In this document: in pieces, positions 8,801 to 20,800 of the stretch
Numbering within the stretch: the first letter of the stretch is position 1
How the letters are laid out: each line of letters starts with the position of its first letter
Assembly (NCBI GenBank): GCA_947471745.1
Contig: CANJKZ010000423.1
Span: 62,001-126,000, forward strand
Source: Closterium sp. Naga37s-1
Lineage: Eukaryota > Streptophyta > Zygnematophyceae > Desmidiales > Closteriaceae
Length of the DNA: 64,000 bases
Direction of reading: 5' to 3'
Notes under the pieces: generated by a model
Told to the model about the DNA's origin: nothing
Seen by the model: the letters and a program-made list of their open reading frames with translations, nothing else
Database searches by the model: none
Program-made: the position numbers and the translations under genes

Positions 8801-11800
8801 GAGGTGGAGGTGCAGATGGCTCTGCAACGACTGAGGCATGGCCACTGGCACGGACACAAACAGGGGCATAAACATGGCGATGGGCAGGAGAACGGGCAGG
8901 GGAATGACCAGCTGCACTCAACCGCCTCCTTTATTGACTGTAAAGGGTACGTGTGTGTGTGACTTTAACGAGTGTTCGTGTGACTCTTGGGAGTCGACTC
9001 AAAAGCATCCGCCAACATGCATACAGCCTCATGCCACCAAAGTGCTTCTGTTTTAGCTCTTAATCAAGAGCTAGTACAGGGTGCGTGTGTGCAGGGGGGG
9101 TTGTGACCACTTGCTCCTGGACGAGAGTGAGGCCTTGACCCCCCCCATCTCCAACCTTTGCATCACTCCCTCCTGCCACGTGTCGTCCCCTGTCCCCTAT
9201 TCGATGTGGTGTTGGTTTCGGTTGAGTGAGCAGGGTGCGCGTGTGCAGGGGGGTGTACTCGCCTATTCTCCAACCTTCTCATCCTTATCTCCTGCCACGT
9301 GTCCTCCCCTGTCCCCTATCGCATGTGTTGCTGGTTGAGCAAGCAGGGTGCGTGTGTGCAGGGGGGTGTACTCGCCTGTGCTCGTGCGGGCATGGGAGGA
9401 GTGGGCGGATGAGAACGAGTCGCTCAACGACCACCCAGAAATCTTCCCCTCTGACCAGGTGATGACCATGGCGATTCTCTCTTTCATAGCTTTCGTGACT
9501 TTTGAGTCGACTCAGAATTCACCTCGGGTCGCTCAACGACCACCCGGGAATCTTCCCCTCTGACCATGACCAGGTGATGATCATGGCACTGAGTCAACTC
9601 ACGAATCCTCAAGTGCGATCAGATTGTAGTCAATGGAACTTCATGCCTCTGAAATATCCATGCACCATGCAGATTCTTCCTCTCCCTTCCCTTTCCCTTC
9701 CCGTGTGCTGCGATGACTTGGTCCTTCTTGAGCTGGTTGGTTTAAAGCAAGGGTGCACTTTGGGGGGGGTTGTCTCAAAGGTTTATCACTTGCCTCCCCT
9801 TCCCCCGTCTGTTCCCCCAACCCAACTGGCCGACGAATTTGATTGTGTTCGCCAGCACATTCTCCAACCCTAGCTCCAGTGTTTCGTATGGTTGGACTCT
9901 TCGCCAACCATTCATAGCACCCTAGAGGGTGTACCAAACAAATACACCCGAAAACCACCCCTAGGAATGTGCACCCTTGCTTTAACACGCCTGATCATAT
10001 CTAACCCACAGAATTTCTGTTTCCTCTCATGCATTCTTCGTCTGCGGCAGGCATACGTTGTCTTTATTCTGGAGATGGGCGGCAGCGACTTAGAGAAGGC
10101 CCAAGTGCGCTCCTTCGATGAAGCTCGCAGCATCTTGCTGCAGGTGAGGCGGGTGGGGCAGGTGAGGCGGGTGGGGCAGGTGGGGCAGGTGAGGCGGTCC
10201 AAGGTTACTGCTCTAGGTTCAGCTAACCTGCTCAACAACGTGGTATGCCTGCAGTTTGCATCAGGAGGGCTGAACAAAGAATACAAATAAGAGAAATGAA
10301 GTCCAAGGGAAGGCCACCGGCCGAAACGCTGATGAAGGCCACCGGCCGAAACGCTGATGAAGGCCACCGGCCAAAACGCGCGTACACTCAGGTTTGAATG
10401 ACAATTTCTTACCTATTCAATCCCTACTAGCCTAAGCTCAGCCTCGAGGAGTTACCTGCTGGATCCAGGTCGAAACTGTTTTACTATGCTACAAATAAGA
10501 GAAATGGAGTCCAAGGGAAAAGGATCCACACAGCTTCAGGTAAGGCTCTCAGCAGTGCGCTCCTTTGATGAAGCTTGCAGCATTTTGCTGCAGGTGAGGA
10601 GAATGAGGGACGTGAGGCAGGTACCTCACTGAAGCACTTATGCTCCTCCGTTCCGGCCATCTCCCGTCGTCCATGTGTACCTCCCTCACCACCGCATCAC
10701 AACCCTCCCCACCGCATCACATCCCACCCAACTGCATGACATCACCTCCCTCCCCACCCCACTGCATTGTGCCCACGTTACCCACCGCCTCACTCCGCCC
10801 CTCTGCACCGCATCAACCCTACTGCAGGTTGCAGCAGGGCTGGCAGTGGCGGAGGCAGCGTGTGAGTTTGAGCACCGCGACCTGCACTGGTACGCTGTGG
10901 TGTGGTGTGGTGCAATGCGGTGTGGCTGTGGTGCGCAGTGGTGTGGCTGTGGTACTGGTATGCTGTGGCAGTGGCGAAGGCAGTGTGTGGGTTTGAGCAC
11001 CGCAACCTGCACTGGTACGTTGCGGCTGTGGTAGTGGCACTGGTAAGCTGCGTTGTGGCTGTGGTATGCTGTGGCAGTGGTACGTTGTGGTTGTGGTAGT
11101 GGTCGTGTGCGGTGGCGAAGGCAGTGTGTGGGTTTGAGCACCGTGACCTGCACTGGTACGTTGTGGCAGCGGTATGGTGTGGAGCGGCAGGTGGGCGCTG
11201 GTACGCTGTGCTGCGGCTGCACACTCGCCTCGCCTCCCATGTAGTCCTCATGCATCGCCATCACACTCCATACACGCAGAAATAGTATCTTTGAATCGTC
11301 TCAAAAACCAATGCGTTCGCACTGTTTGTGTAGAATTCCTCGACTCTGTTCCTTCGCATGGCCACACGTCCACCCACGCAGGGGCAACGTCCTCATTCAT
11401 CGCACACAGGCAAACGGGCCCCAGAGGGCAGGGAAGGGCAGGGGAGCCAATCAGAGGCGCGAGGGGGCAAAGGCCCTGAGTGACTGTACTACCAGCATGA
11501 GCAGCACTGAGAACAGCAATGCTAGCAGCAACGCAAACAGTAACAACAGTGGTAGCGGCAAGGGAGAGGGCGGGAGCGGGCAGTGGTTCAGGCTGAATGA
11601 GCAGCAGCGGAGCTTCCAAGACAAGGGCGTTCGTGTGGCCATCATCGACTTCTCCCTCTCTCGCCTCCAGTCAGGTGCGTCCCTCTTATCACACTCTCAC
11701 TGAAAGAACCCTTTGTTTTTTAGGTTCACGCCCCGCAGCAGCATCAGCAGTAGCAGCGGTGCTCGTGCTTCCAAGACAAAGGCATCTGTGTGGCGATCAT

Positions 11801-14800
11801 CGACCTCTCCCTCTCTCGCCTCCAGTCAGGTGCCTCCCTACCACACCCTTTTCTGAGTCAACTCAAAAAGCGCCTCCAGTCAGGTGCCACCCTCTCACAA
11901 CCTCACTGAAACAACCGCTTTTATTTGATTCACCTGCATCTGCATGCGGGTTATTGAGCGCCTTTCCATGACCTCTCTCTCAGGATTCAACTGGTTTCTG
12001 AGTCAACCCGAATTAGTGAAGTTTGAGTCAACTCCAAAGTCACATTATTACCGCGATCTCTACCAGAAAACAGCCATCCTTCTGGCCGAATACCATGGTT
12101 TCTATACGTCTAGCTCACAGCCTCTAACTTGTACCTAGTTTTGCTTTAAGATGTCTCAGCTCAAAACTCAGGATCCAGCCATCCTTCCAGGCGATTACCT
12201 TTTTTCTATCTAGCTCACATCCACTCACGTCTACCTGCCTGTGCACGTTGCCGCATTCGCATGGGACCAAACTCGTGAGGTACCTAAAAGACTACGTCCT
12301 GCTTCCATCACCTTCAAACACGTATGCTCATGCTGCAGGTGCTCGGGTGCATTTCAGCGACCTCTCCCAGGAGCCGTCCATCTTCCAGGGCGAGAAGGGC
12401 CACCCCCAGGTGAGTGCCACCCCAGGTGCAGTCCGCTTCAGGTGCAGTGCCGCCCACGTGGGAGCCGCCCCAGGTGCAGTGCCAGCCTCCAGCCACAGCA
12501 GGTTCTGTTTTGAGGCTTTAAGAATGCATTCGGCTCCTCTCCTTGCGTCCGCATCTTTTTTTTTGCCTCTGCTTCGCTTTGTAACCAGTTAACGGTGTCA
12601 GCATGTATTGCTTCCCTAAGTGAACAATAGTGCTCCAACTACTGCATCATGTGGTGCTGTGTGGTGCTATATGGTGCGGTGCGGCTGTCCGTTCATTTAT
12701 ATGCAGTTTGACACGTACAGAGAGATGAAGAAGAAGACGAAAGGACGCTGGGATAGATGGTAAGAATCAGAACGAAGCTGCACTGGTCACTTCACGTTGT
12801 AATGGTCCCTTCAAGTTGTAATCACAGTACAGGTTGTAATGGTCCCTTCAAGTTGTAATCACAGTACAGGTTGTAATGGTCCCTTCAAGTTGTAATCACA
12901 GTACAGGTTGTAATGGTCCCTTCAAGTTGTAATCACAGTACAGGTTGTAATGGTCCCTTCAAGTTGTAATCACTGTACAGGTTGTAATGGTCCCTTCAAG
13001 TTGTAATCACAGTACAGGTTGTAATGGTCCCTTCAAGTTGTAATCACTGTACAGGTTGTAATGGTCCCTTCAAGTTGTAATCACTGTACAGGTTGTAATG
13101 GTCCCTTCAAGTTGTAATCACTGTACAGGTTGTAATGGTCCCTTCAAGTTGTAATCACAGTACAGGTTGTAATGGTCCCTTCAAGTTGTAATCACTGTAC
13201 AGGTTGTAATGGTCCCTTCAAGTTGTAATCACTCTACAGGTTGTAATGGTCCCTTCAAGTTGTAATCACTGTACAGGTTGTAATGGTCCCTTCAAGTTGT
13301 AATCACTGTACAGGTTGTAATGGTCCCTTCAAGTTGTAATCACTGTACAGGTTGTAATGGTCCCTTCAGGTTGTAATCACTGTACAGGTTGTAATGGTCC
13401 CTTCAAGTTGTAATCACTGTACAGGTTGTAATGGTCCCTTCAAGTTGTAATCACTGTACAGGTTGTAATGGTCCCTTCAAGTTGTAATCACTGTACAGGT
13501 TGTAATGGTCCCTTCAAGTTGTAATCACTGTACAGGTTGTAATGGTTCCTTCAAGTTGTAATCACTGTACAGGTTGTAATGGTCCCTTCAAGTTGTAATC
13601 ACTGTACAGGTTGTAATGGTCCCTTCAAGTTGTAATCACTGTACAGGTTGTAATGGTCCCTTCAAGTTGTAATCACTGTACAGGTTGTAATGGTCCCTTC
13701 AAGTTGTAATCACTGTACAGGTTGTAATGGTCCCTTCAAGTTGTAATCACTGTACAGGTTGTAATGGTCCCTTCAAGTTGTAATCACTGTACAGGTTGTA
13801 ATGGTCCCTTCAAGTTGTAATCACTGTACAGGTTGTAATGGTCCCTTCAAGTTGTAATCACTGTACAGGTTGTAATGGTCCCTTCAAGTTGTAATCACTG
13901 TACAGGTTGTAATGGTCCCTTCAAGTTGTAATCACTGTACAGGTTGTAATGGTCCCTTCAAGTTGTAATCACTGTACAGGTTGTAATGGTCCCTTCAAGT
14001 TGTAATCACTGTACAGGTTGTAATGGTCCCTTCAAGTTGTAATCACTGTACAGGTTGTAATGGTCCCTTCAAGTTGTAATCACAGTACAGGTTGTAATGG
14101 TCCCTTCAAGTTGTAATCACAGTACAGGTTGTAATGGTCCCTTCAAGTTGTAATCACAGTACAGGTTGTAATGGTCCCTTCAAGTTGTAATCACAGTACA
14201 GGTTGTAATGGTCCCTTCAAGTTGTAATCACAGTACAGGTTGTAATGGTCCCTTCAAGTTGTAATCACAGTACAGGTTGTAATGGTCCCTTCAAGTTGTA
14301 ATCACAGTACAGGTTGTAATGGTCCCTTCAAGTTGTAATCACAGTACAGGTTGTAATGGTCCCTTCAAGTTGTAATCACAGTACAGGTTGTAATGGTCCC
14401 TTCAAGTTGTAATCACAGTACAGGTTGTAATGGTCCCTTCAAGTTGTAATCACAGTACAGGTTGTAATGGTCCCTTCAAGTTGTAATCACAGTACAGGTT
14501 GTAATGGTCCCTTCAAGTTGTAATCACAGTACAGGTTGTAATGGTCCCTTCAAGTTGTAATCACTGTACAGGTTGTGATGGTCCCTTCAAGTTGTAATCA
14601 CTGTACAGGTTGTAATGGTCCCTTCAAGTTGTAATCACTGTACAGGTTGTAATGGTCCCTTCAAGTTGTAATCACTGTACAGGTTGTAATGGTCCCTTCA
14701 AGTTGTAATCACTGTACAGGTTGTAATGGTCCCTTCAAGTTGTAATCACTGTACAGGTTGTAATGGTCCCTTCAAGTTGTAATCACTGTACAGGTTGTAA

Positions 14801-17800
14801 TGGTCCCTTCAAGTTGTAATCACTGTACAGGTTGTAATGGTCCCTTCAAGTTGTAATCACAGTACAGGTTGTAATGGTCCCTTCAAGTTGTAATCACTGT
14901 ACAGGTTGTAATGGTCCCTTCAAGTTGTAATCACTGTACAGGTTGTAATGGTCCCTTCAAGTTGTAATCACTGTACAGGTTGTAATGGTCCCTTCAAGTT
15001 GTAATCACTGTACAGGTTGTAATGGTCCCTTCAAGTTGTAATCACTGTACAGGTTGTAATGGTCCCTTCAAGTTGTAATCACAGTACAGGTTGTAATGGT
15101 CCCTTCAAGTTGTAATCACAGTACAGGTTGTAATGGTCCCTTCAAGTTGTAATCACAGTACAGGTTGTAATGGTCCCTTCAAGTTGTAATCACTGTACAG
15201 GTTGTAATGGTCCCTTCAAGTTGTAATCACTGTACAGGTTGTAATGGTCCCTTCAAGTTGTAATCACTGTACAGGTTGTAATGGTCCCTTCAAGTTGTAA
15301 TCACTGTACAGGTTGTAATGGTCCCTTCAAGTTGTAATCACAGTACAGGTTGTAATGGTCCCTTCAAGTTGTAATCACAGTACAGGTTGTAATGGTCCCT
15401 TCAAGTTGTAATCACAGTACAGGTTGTAATGGTCCCTTCAAGTTGTAATCACAGTACAGGTTGTAATGGTCCCTTCAAGTTGTAATCACAGTACAGGTTG
15501 TAATGGTCCCTTCAAGTTGTAATCACAGTACAGGTTGTAATGGTCCCTTCAAGTTGTAATCACAGTACAGGTTGTAATGGTCCCTTCAAGTTGTAATCAC
15601 AGTACAGGTTGTAATGGTCCCTTCAAGTTGTAATCACTGTACAGGTTGTAATGGTCCCTTCAAGTTGTAATCACTGTACAGGTTGTAATGGTCCCTTCAA
15701 GTTGTAATCACTGTACAGGCTGTAATGGTCCCTTCAAGTTGTAATCACTGTACAGGTTGTAATGGTCCCTTCAAGTTGTAATCACTGTACAGGTTGTAAT
15801 GGTCCCTTCAAGTTGTAATCACTGTACAGGTTGTAATGGTCCCTTCAAGTTGTAATCACTGTACAGGTTGTAATGGTCCCTTCAAGTTGTAATCACTGTA
15901 CAGGTTGTAATGGTCCCTTCAAGTTGTAATCACAGTACAGGTTGTAATGGTCCCTTCAAGTTGTAATCACTGTACAGGTTGTAATGGTCCCTTCAAGTTG
16001 TAATCACTGTACAGGTTGTAATGGTCCCTTCAAGTTGTAATCACTGTACAGGTTGTAATGGTCCCCTTCAAGTTGTAATCACTGTACAGGTTGTAATGGT
16101 CCCTTCAAGTTGTAATCACTGTACAGGTTGTAATGGTCCCTTCAAGTTGTAATCACTGTACAGGTTGTAATGGTCCCTTCAAGTTGTAATCACTGTACAG
16201 GTTGTAATGGTCCCTTCAAGTTGTAATCACTGTACAGGTTGTAATGGTCCCTTCAAGTTGTAATCACTGTACAGGTTGTAATGGTCCCTTCAAGTTGTAA
16301 TCACTGTACAGGTTGTAATGGTCCCTTCAAGTTGTAATCACTGTACAGGTTGTAATGGTCCCTTCAAGTTGTAATCACAGTACAGGTTGTAATGGTCCCT
16401 TCAAGTTGTAATCACTGTACAGGTTGTAATGGTCCCTTCAAGTTGTAATCACTGTACAGGTTGTAATGGTCCCTTCAAGTTGTAATCACTGTACAGGTTG
16501 TAATGGTCCCTTCAAGTTGTAATCACTGTACAGGTTGTAATGGTCCCTTCAAGTTGTAATCACTGTACAGGTTGTAATGGTCCCTTGAAGTTGTAATCAC
16601 TGTACAGGTTGTAATGGTCCCTTCAAGTTGTAATCACAGTACAGGTTGTAATGGTCCCTTCAAGTTGTAATCACTGTACAGGTTGTAATGGTCCCTTCAA
16701 GTTGTAATCACAGTACAGGTTGTAACGGTCCCTTCAAGTTGTAATCACAGTACAGGTTGTAATGGTCCCTTCAAGTTGTAATCACAGTACAGGTTGTAAT
16801 GGTCCCTTCAAGTTGTAATCACAGTACAGGTTGTAATGGTCCCTTCAAGTTGTAATCACAGTACAGGTTGTAATGGTCCCTTCAAGTTGTAATCACAGTA
16901 CAGGTTGTAATGGTCCCTTCAAGTTGTAATCACTGTACAGGTTGTAATGGTCCCTTCAAGTTGTAATCACAGTACAGGTTGTAATGGTCCCTTCAAGTTG
17001 TAATCACAGTACAGGTTGTAATGGTCCCTTCAAGTTGTAATCACAGTACAGGTTGTAATGGTCCCTTCAAGTTGTAATCACTGTACAGGTTGTAATGGTC
17101 CCTTCAAGTTGTAATCACTGTACAGGTTGTAATGGTCCCTTCAAGTTGTAATCACTGTACAGGTTGTAATGGTCCCTTCAAGTTGTAATCACTGTACAGG
17201 TTGTAATGGTCCCTTCAAGTTGTAATCACTGTACAGGTTGTAATGGTCCCTTCAAGTTGTAATCACTGTACAGGTTGTAATGGTCCCTTCAAGTTGTAAT
17301 CACTGTACAGGTTGTAATGGTCCCTTCAAGTTGTAATCACAGTACAGGTTGTAATGGTCCCTTCAAGTTGTAATCACAGTACAGGTTGTAATGGTCCCTT
17401 CAAGTTGTAATCACAGTACAGGTTGTAATGGTCCCTTCAAGTTGTAATCACAGTACAGGTTGTAATGGTCCCTTCAAGTTGTAATCACAGTACAGGTTGT
17501 AATGGTCCCTTCAAGTTGTAATCACAGTACAGGTTGTAATGGTCCCTTCAAGTTGTAATCACTGTACAGGTTGTAATGGTCCCTTCAAGTTGTAATCACA
17601 GTACAGGTTGTAATGGTCCCTTCAAGTTGTAATCACTGTACAGGTTGTAATGGTCCCTTCAAGTTGTAATCACTGTACAGGTTGTAATGGTCCCTTCAAG
17701 TTGTAATCACTGTACAGGTTGTAATGGTCCCTTCAAGTTGTAATCACAGTACAGGTTGTAATGGTCCCTTCAAGTTGTAATCACTGTACAGGTTGTAATG

Positions 17801-20800
17801 GTCCCTTCAAGTTGTAATCACAGTACAGGTTGTAATGGTCCCTTCAAGTTGTAATCACAGTACAGGTTGTAATGGTCCCTTCAAGTTGTAATCACAGTAC
17901 AGGTTGTAATGGTCCCTTCAAGTTGTAATCACAGTACAGGTTGTAATGGTCCCTTCAAGTTGTAATCACTGTACAGGTTGTAATGGTCCCTTCAAGTTGT
18001 AATCACAGTACAGGTTGTAATGGTCCCTTCAAGTTGTAATCACAGTACAGGTTGTAATGGTCCCTTCAAGTTGTAATCACAGTACAGGTTGTAATGGTCC
18101 CTTCAAGTTGTAATCACAGTACAGGTTGTAATGGTCCCTTCAAGTTGTAATCACTGTACAGGTTGTAATGGTCCCTTCAAGTTGTAATCACTGTACAGGT
18201 TGTAATGGTCCCTTCAAGTTGTAATCACTGTACAGGTTCCGTTAATTGGTCCCTTCAAGTTGTAATCACTGTACAGGTTGTAATGGTCCCTTCAAGTTGT
18301 AATCACTGTACAGGTTGTAATGGTCCCTTCAAGTTGTAATCACTGTACAGGTTGTAATGGTCCCTTCAAGTTGTAATCACTGTACAGGTTGTAATGGTCC
18401 CTTCAAGTTGTAATCACTGTACAGGTTGTAATGGTCCCTTCAAGTTGTAATCACTGTACAGGTTGTAATGGTCCCTTCAAGTTGTAATCACTGTACAGGT
18501 TGTAATGGTCCCTTCAAGTTGTAATCACTGTACAGGTTGTAATGGTCCCTTCAAGTTGTAATCACTGTACAGGTTGTAATGGTCCCTTCAAGTTGTAATC
18601 ACTGTACAGGTTGTAATGGTCCCTTCAAGTTGTAATCACTGTACAGGTTGTAATGGTCCCTTCAAGTTGTAATCACTGTACAGGTTGTAATGGTCCCTTC
18701 AAGTTGTAATCACTGTACAGGTTGTAATGGTCCCTTCAAGTTGTAATCACTGTACAGGTTGTAATGGTCCCTTCAAGTTGTAATCACTGTACAGGTTGTA
18801 ATGGTCCCTTCAAGTTGTAATCACTGTACAGGTTGTAATGGTCCCTTCAAGTTGTAATCACTGTACAGGTTGTAATGGTCCCTTCAAGTTGTAATCACTG
18901 TACAGGTTGTAATGGTCCCTTCAAGTTGTAATCACTGTACAGGTTGTAATGGTCCCTTCAAGTTGTAATCACTGTACAGGTTGTAATGGTCCCTTCAAGT
19001 TGTAATCACTGTACAGGTTGTAATGGTCCCTTCAAGTTGTAATCACAGTACAGGTTGTAATGGTCCCTTCAAGTTGTAATCACAGTACAGGTTGTAATGG
19101 TCCCTTCAAGTTGTAATCACAGTACAGGTTGTAATGGTCCCTTCAAGTTGTAATCACTGTACAGGTTGTAATGGTCCCTTCAAGTTGTAATCACTGTACA
19201 GGTTGTAATGGTCCCTTCAAGTTGTAATCACTGTACAGGTTGTAATGGTCCCTTCAAGTTGTAATCACTGTACAGGTTGTAATGGTCCCTTCAAGTTGTA
19301 ATCACAGTACAGGTTGTAATGGTCCCTTCAAGTTGTAATCACTGTACAGGTTGTAATGGTCCCTTCAAGTTGTAATCACTGTACAGGTTGTAATGGTCCC
19401 TTCAAGTTGTAATCACTGTACAGGTTGTAATGGTCCCTTCAAGTTGTAATCACTGTACAGGTTGTAATGGTCCCTTCAAGTTGTAATCACTGTACAGGTT
19501 GTAATGGTCCCTTCAAGTTGTAATCACTGTACAGGTTGTAATGGTCCCTTCAAGTTGTAATCACTGTACAGGTTGTAATGGTCCCTTCAAGTTGTAATCA
19601 CAGTACAGGTTGTAATGGTCCCTTCAAGTTGTAATCACAGTACAGGTTGTAATGGTCCCTTCAAGTTGTAATCACTGTACAGGTTGTAATGGTCCCTTCA
19701 AGTTGTAATCACTGTACAGGTTGTAATGGTCCCTTCAAGTTGTAATCACTGTACAGGTTGTAATGGTCCCTTCAAGTTGTAATCACTGTACAGGTTGTAA
19801 TGGTCCCTTCAAGTTGTAATCACTGTACAGGTTGTAATGGTCCCTTCAAGTTGTAATCACAGTACAGGTTGTAATGGTCCCTTCAAGTTGTAATCACTGT
19901 ACAGGTTGTAATGGTCCCTTCAAGTTGTAATCACAGTACAGGTTGTAACGGTCCCTTCAAGTTGTAATCACAGTACAGGTTGTAATGGTCCCTTCAAGTT
20001 GTAATCACAGTACAGGTTGTAATGGTCCCTTCAAGTTGTAATCACAGTACAGGTTGTAATGGTCCCTTCAAGTTGTAATCACAGTACAGGTTGTAATGGT
20101 CCCTTCAAGTTGTAATCACAGTACAGGTTGTAATGGTCCCTTCAAGTTGTAATCACTGTACAGGTTGTAATGGTCCCTTCAAGTTGTAATCACAGTACAG
20201 GTTGTAATGGTCCCTTCAAGTTGTAATCACAGTACAGGTTGTAATGGTCCCTTCAAGTTGTAATCACAGTACAGGTTGTAATGGTCCCTTCAAGTTGTAA
20301 TCACTGTACAGGTTGTAATGGTCCCTTCAAGTTGTAATCACTGTACAGGTTGTAATGGTCCCTTCAAGTTGTAATCACTGTACAGGTTGTAATGGTCCCT
20401 TCAAGTTGTAATCACTGTACAGGTTGTAATGGTCCCTTCAAGTTGTAATCACAGTACAGGTTGTAATGGTCCCTTCAAGTTGTAATCACTGTACAGGTTG
20501 TAATGGTCCCTTCAAGTTGTAATCACTGTACAGGTTGTAATGGTCCCTTCAAGTTGTAATCACTGTACAGGTTGTAATGGTCCCTTCAAGTTGTAATCAC
20601 TGTACAGGTTGTAATGGTCCCTTCAAGTTGTAATCACTGTACAGGTTGTAATGGTCCCTTCAAGTTGTAATCACTGTACAGGTTGTAATGGTCCCTTCAA
20701 GTTGTAATCACATGTACAGGTTGTAATGGTCCCTTCAAGTTGTAATCACTGTACAGGTTGTAATGGTCCCTTCAAGTTGTAATCACTGTACAGGTTGTAA

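Noticed and set aside
8526-8962. Met-Pro-Cys-His and Trp-His-Gly repeat ORFs
   Set aside because: Translations of the ATGGC microsatellite in several frames, with no independent coding support.
10967-11155. Extra catalytic-loop exons as alternative functional exons
   Set aside because: The donors are kept but no acceptor or pyrimidine tract precedes either copy, so they are better seen as echoes.
10686-11264. Minus-strand ORFs of 153 and 192 codons
   Set aside because: They read the antisense of haspin exon 9, its echoes and GTGGT-type simple sequence.
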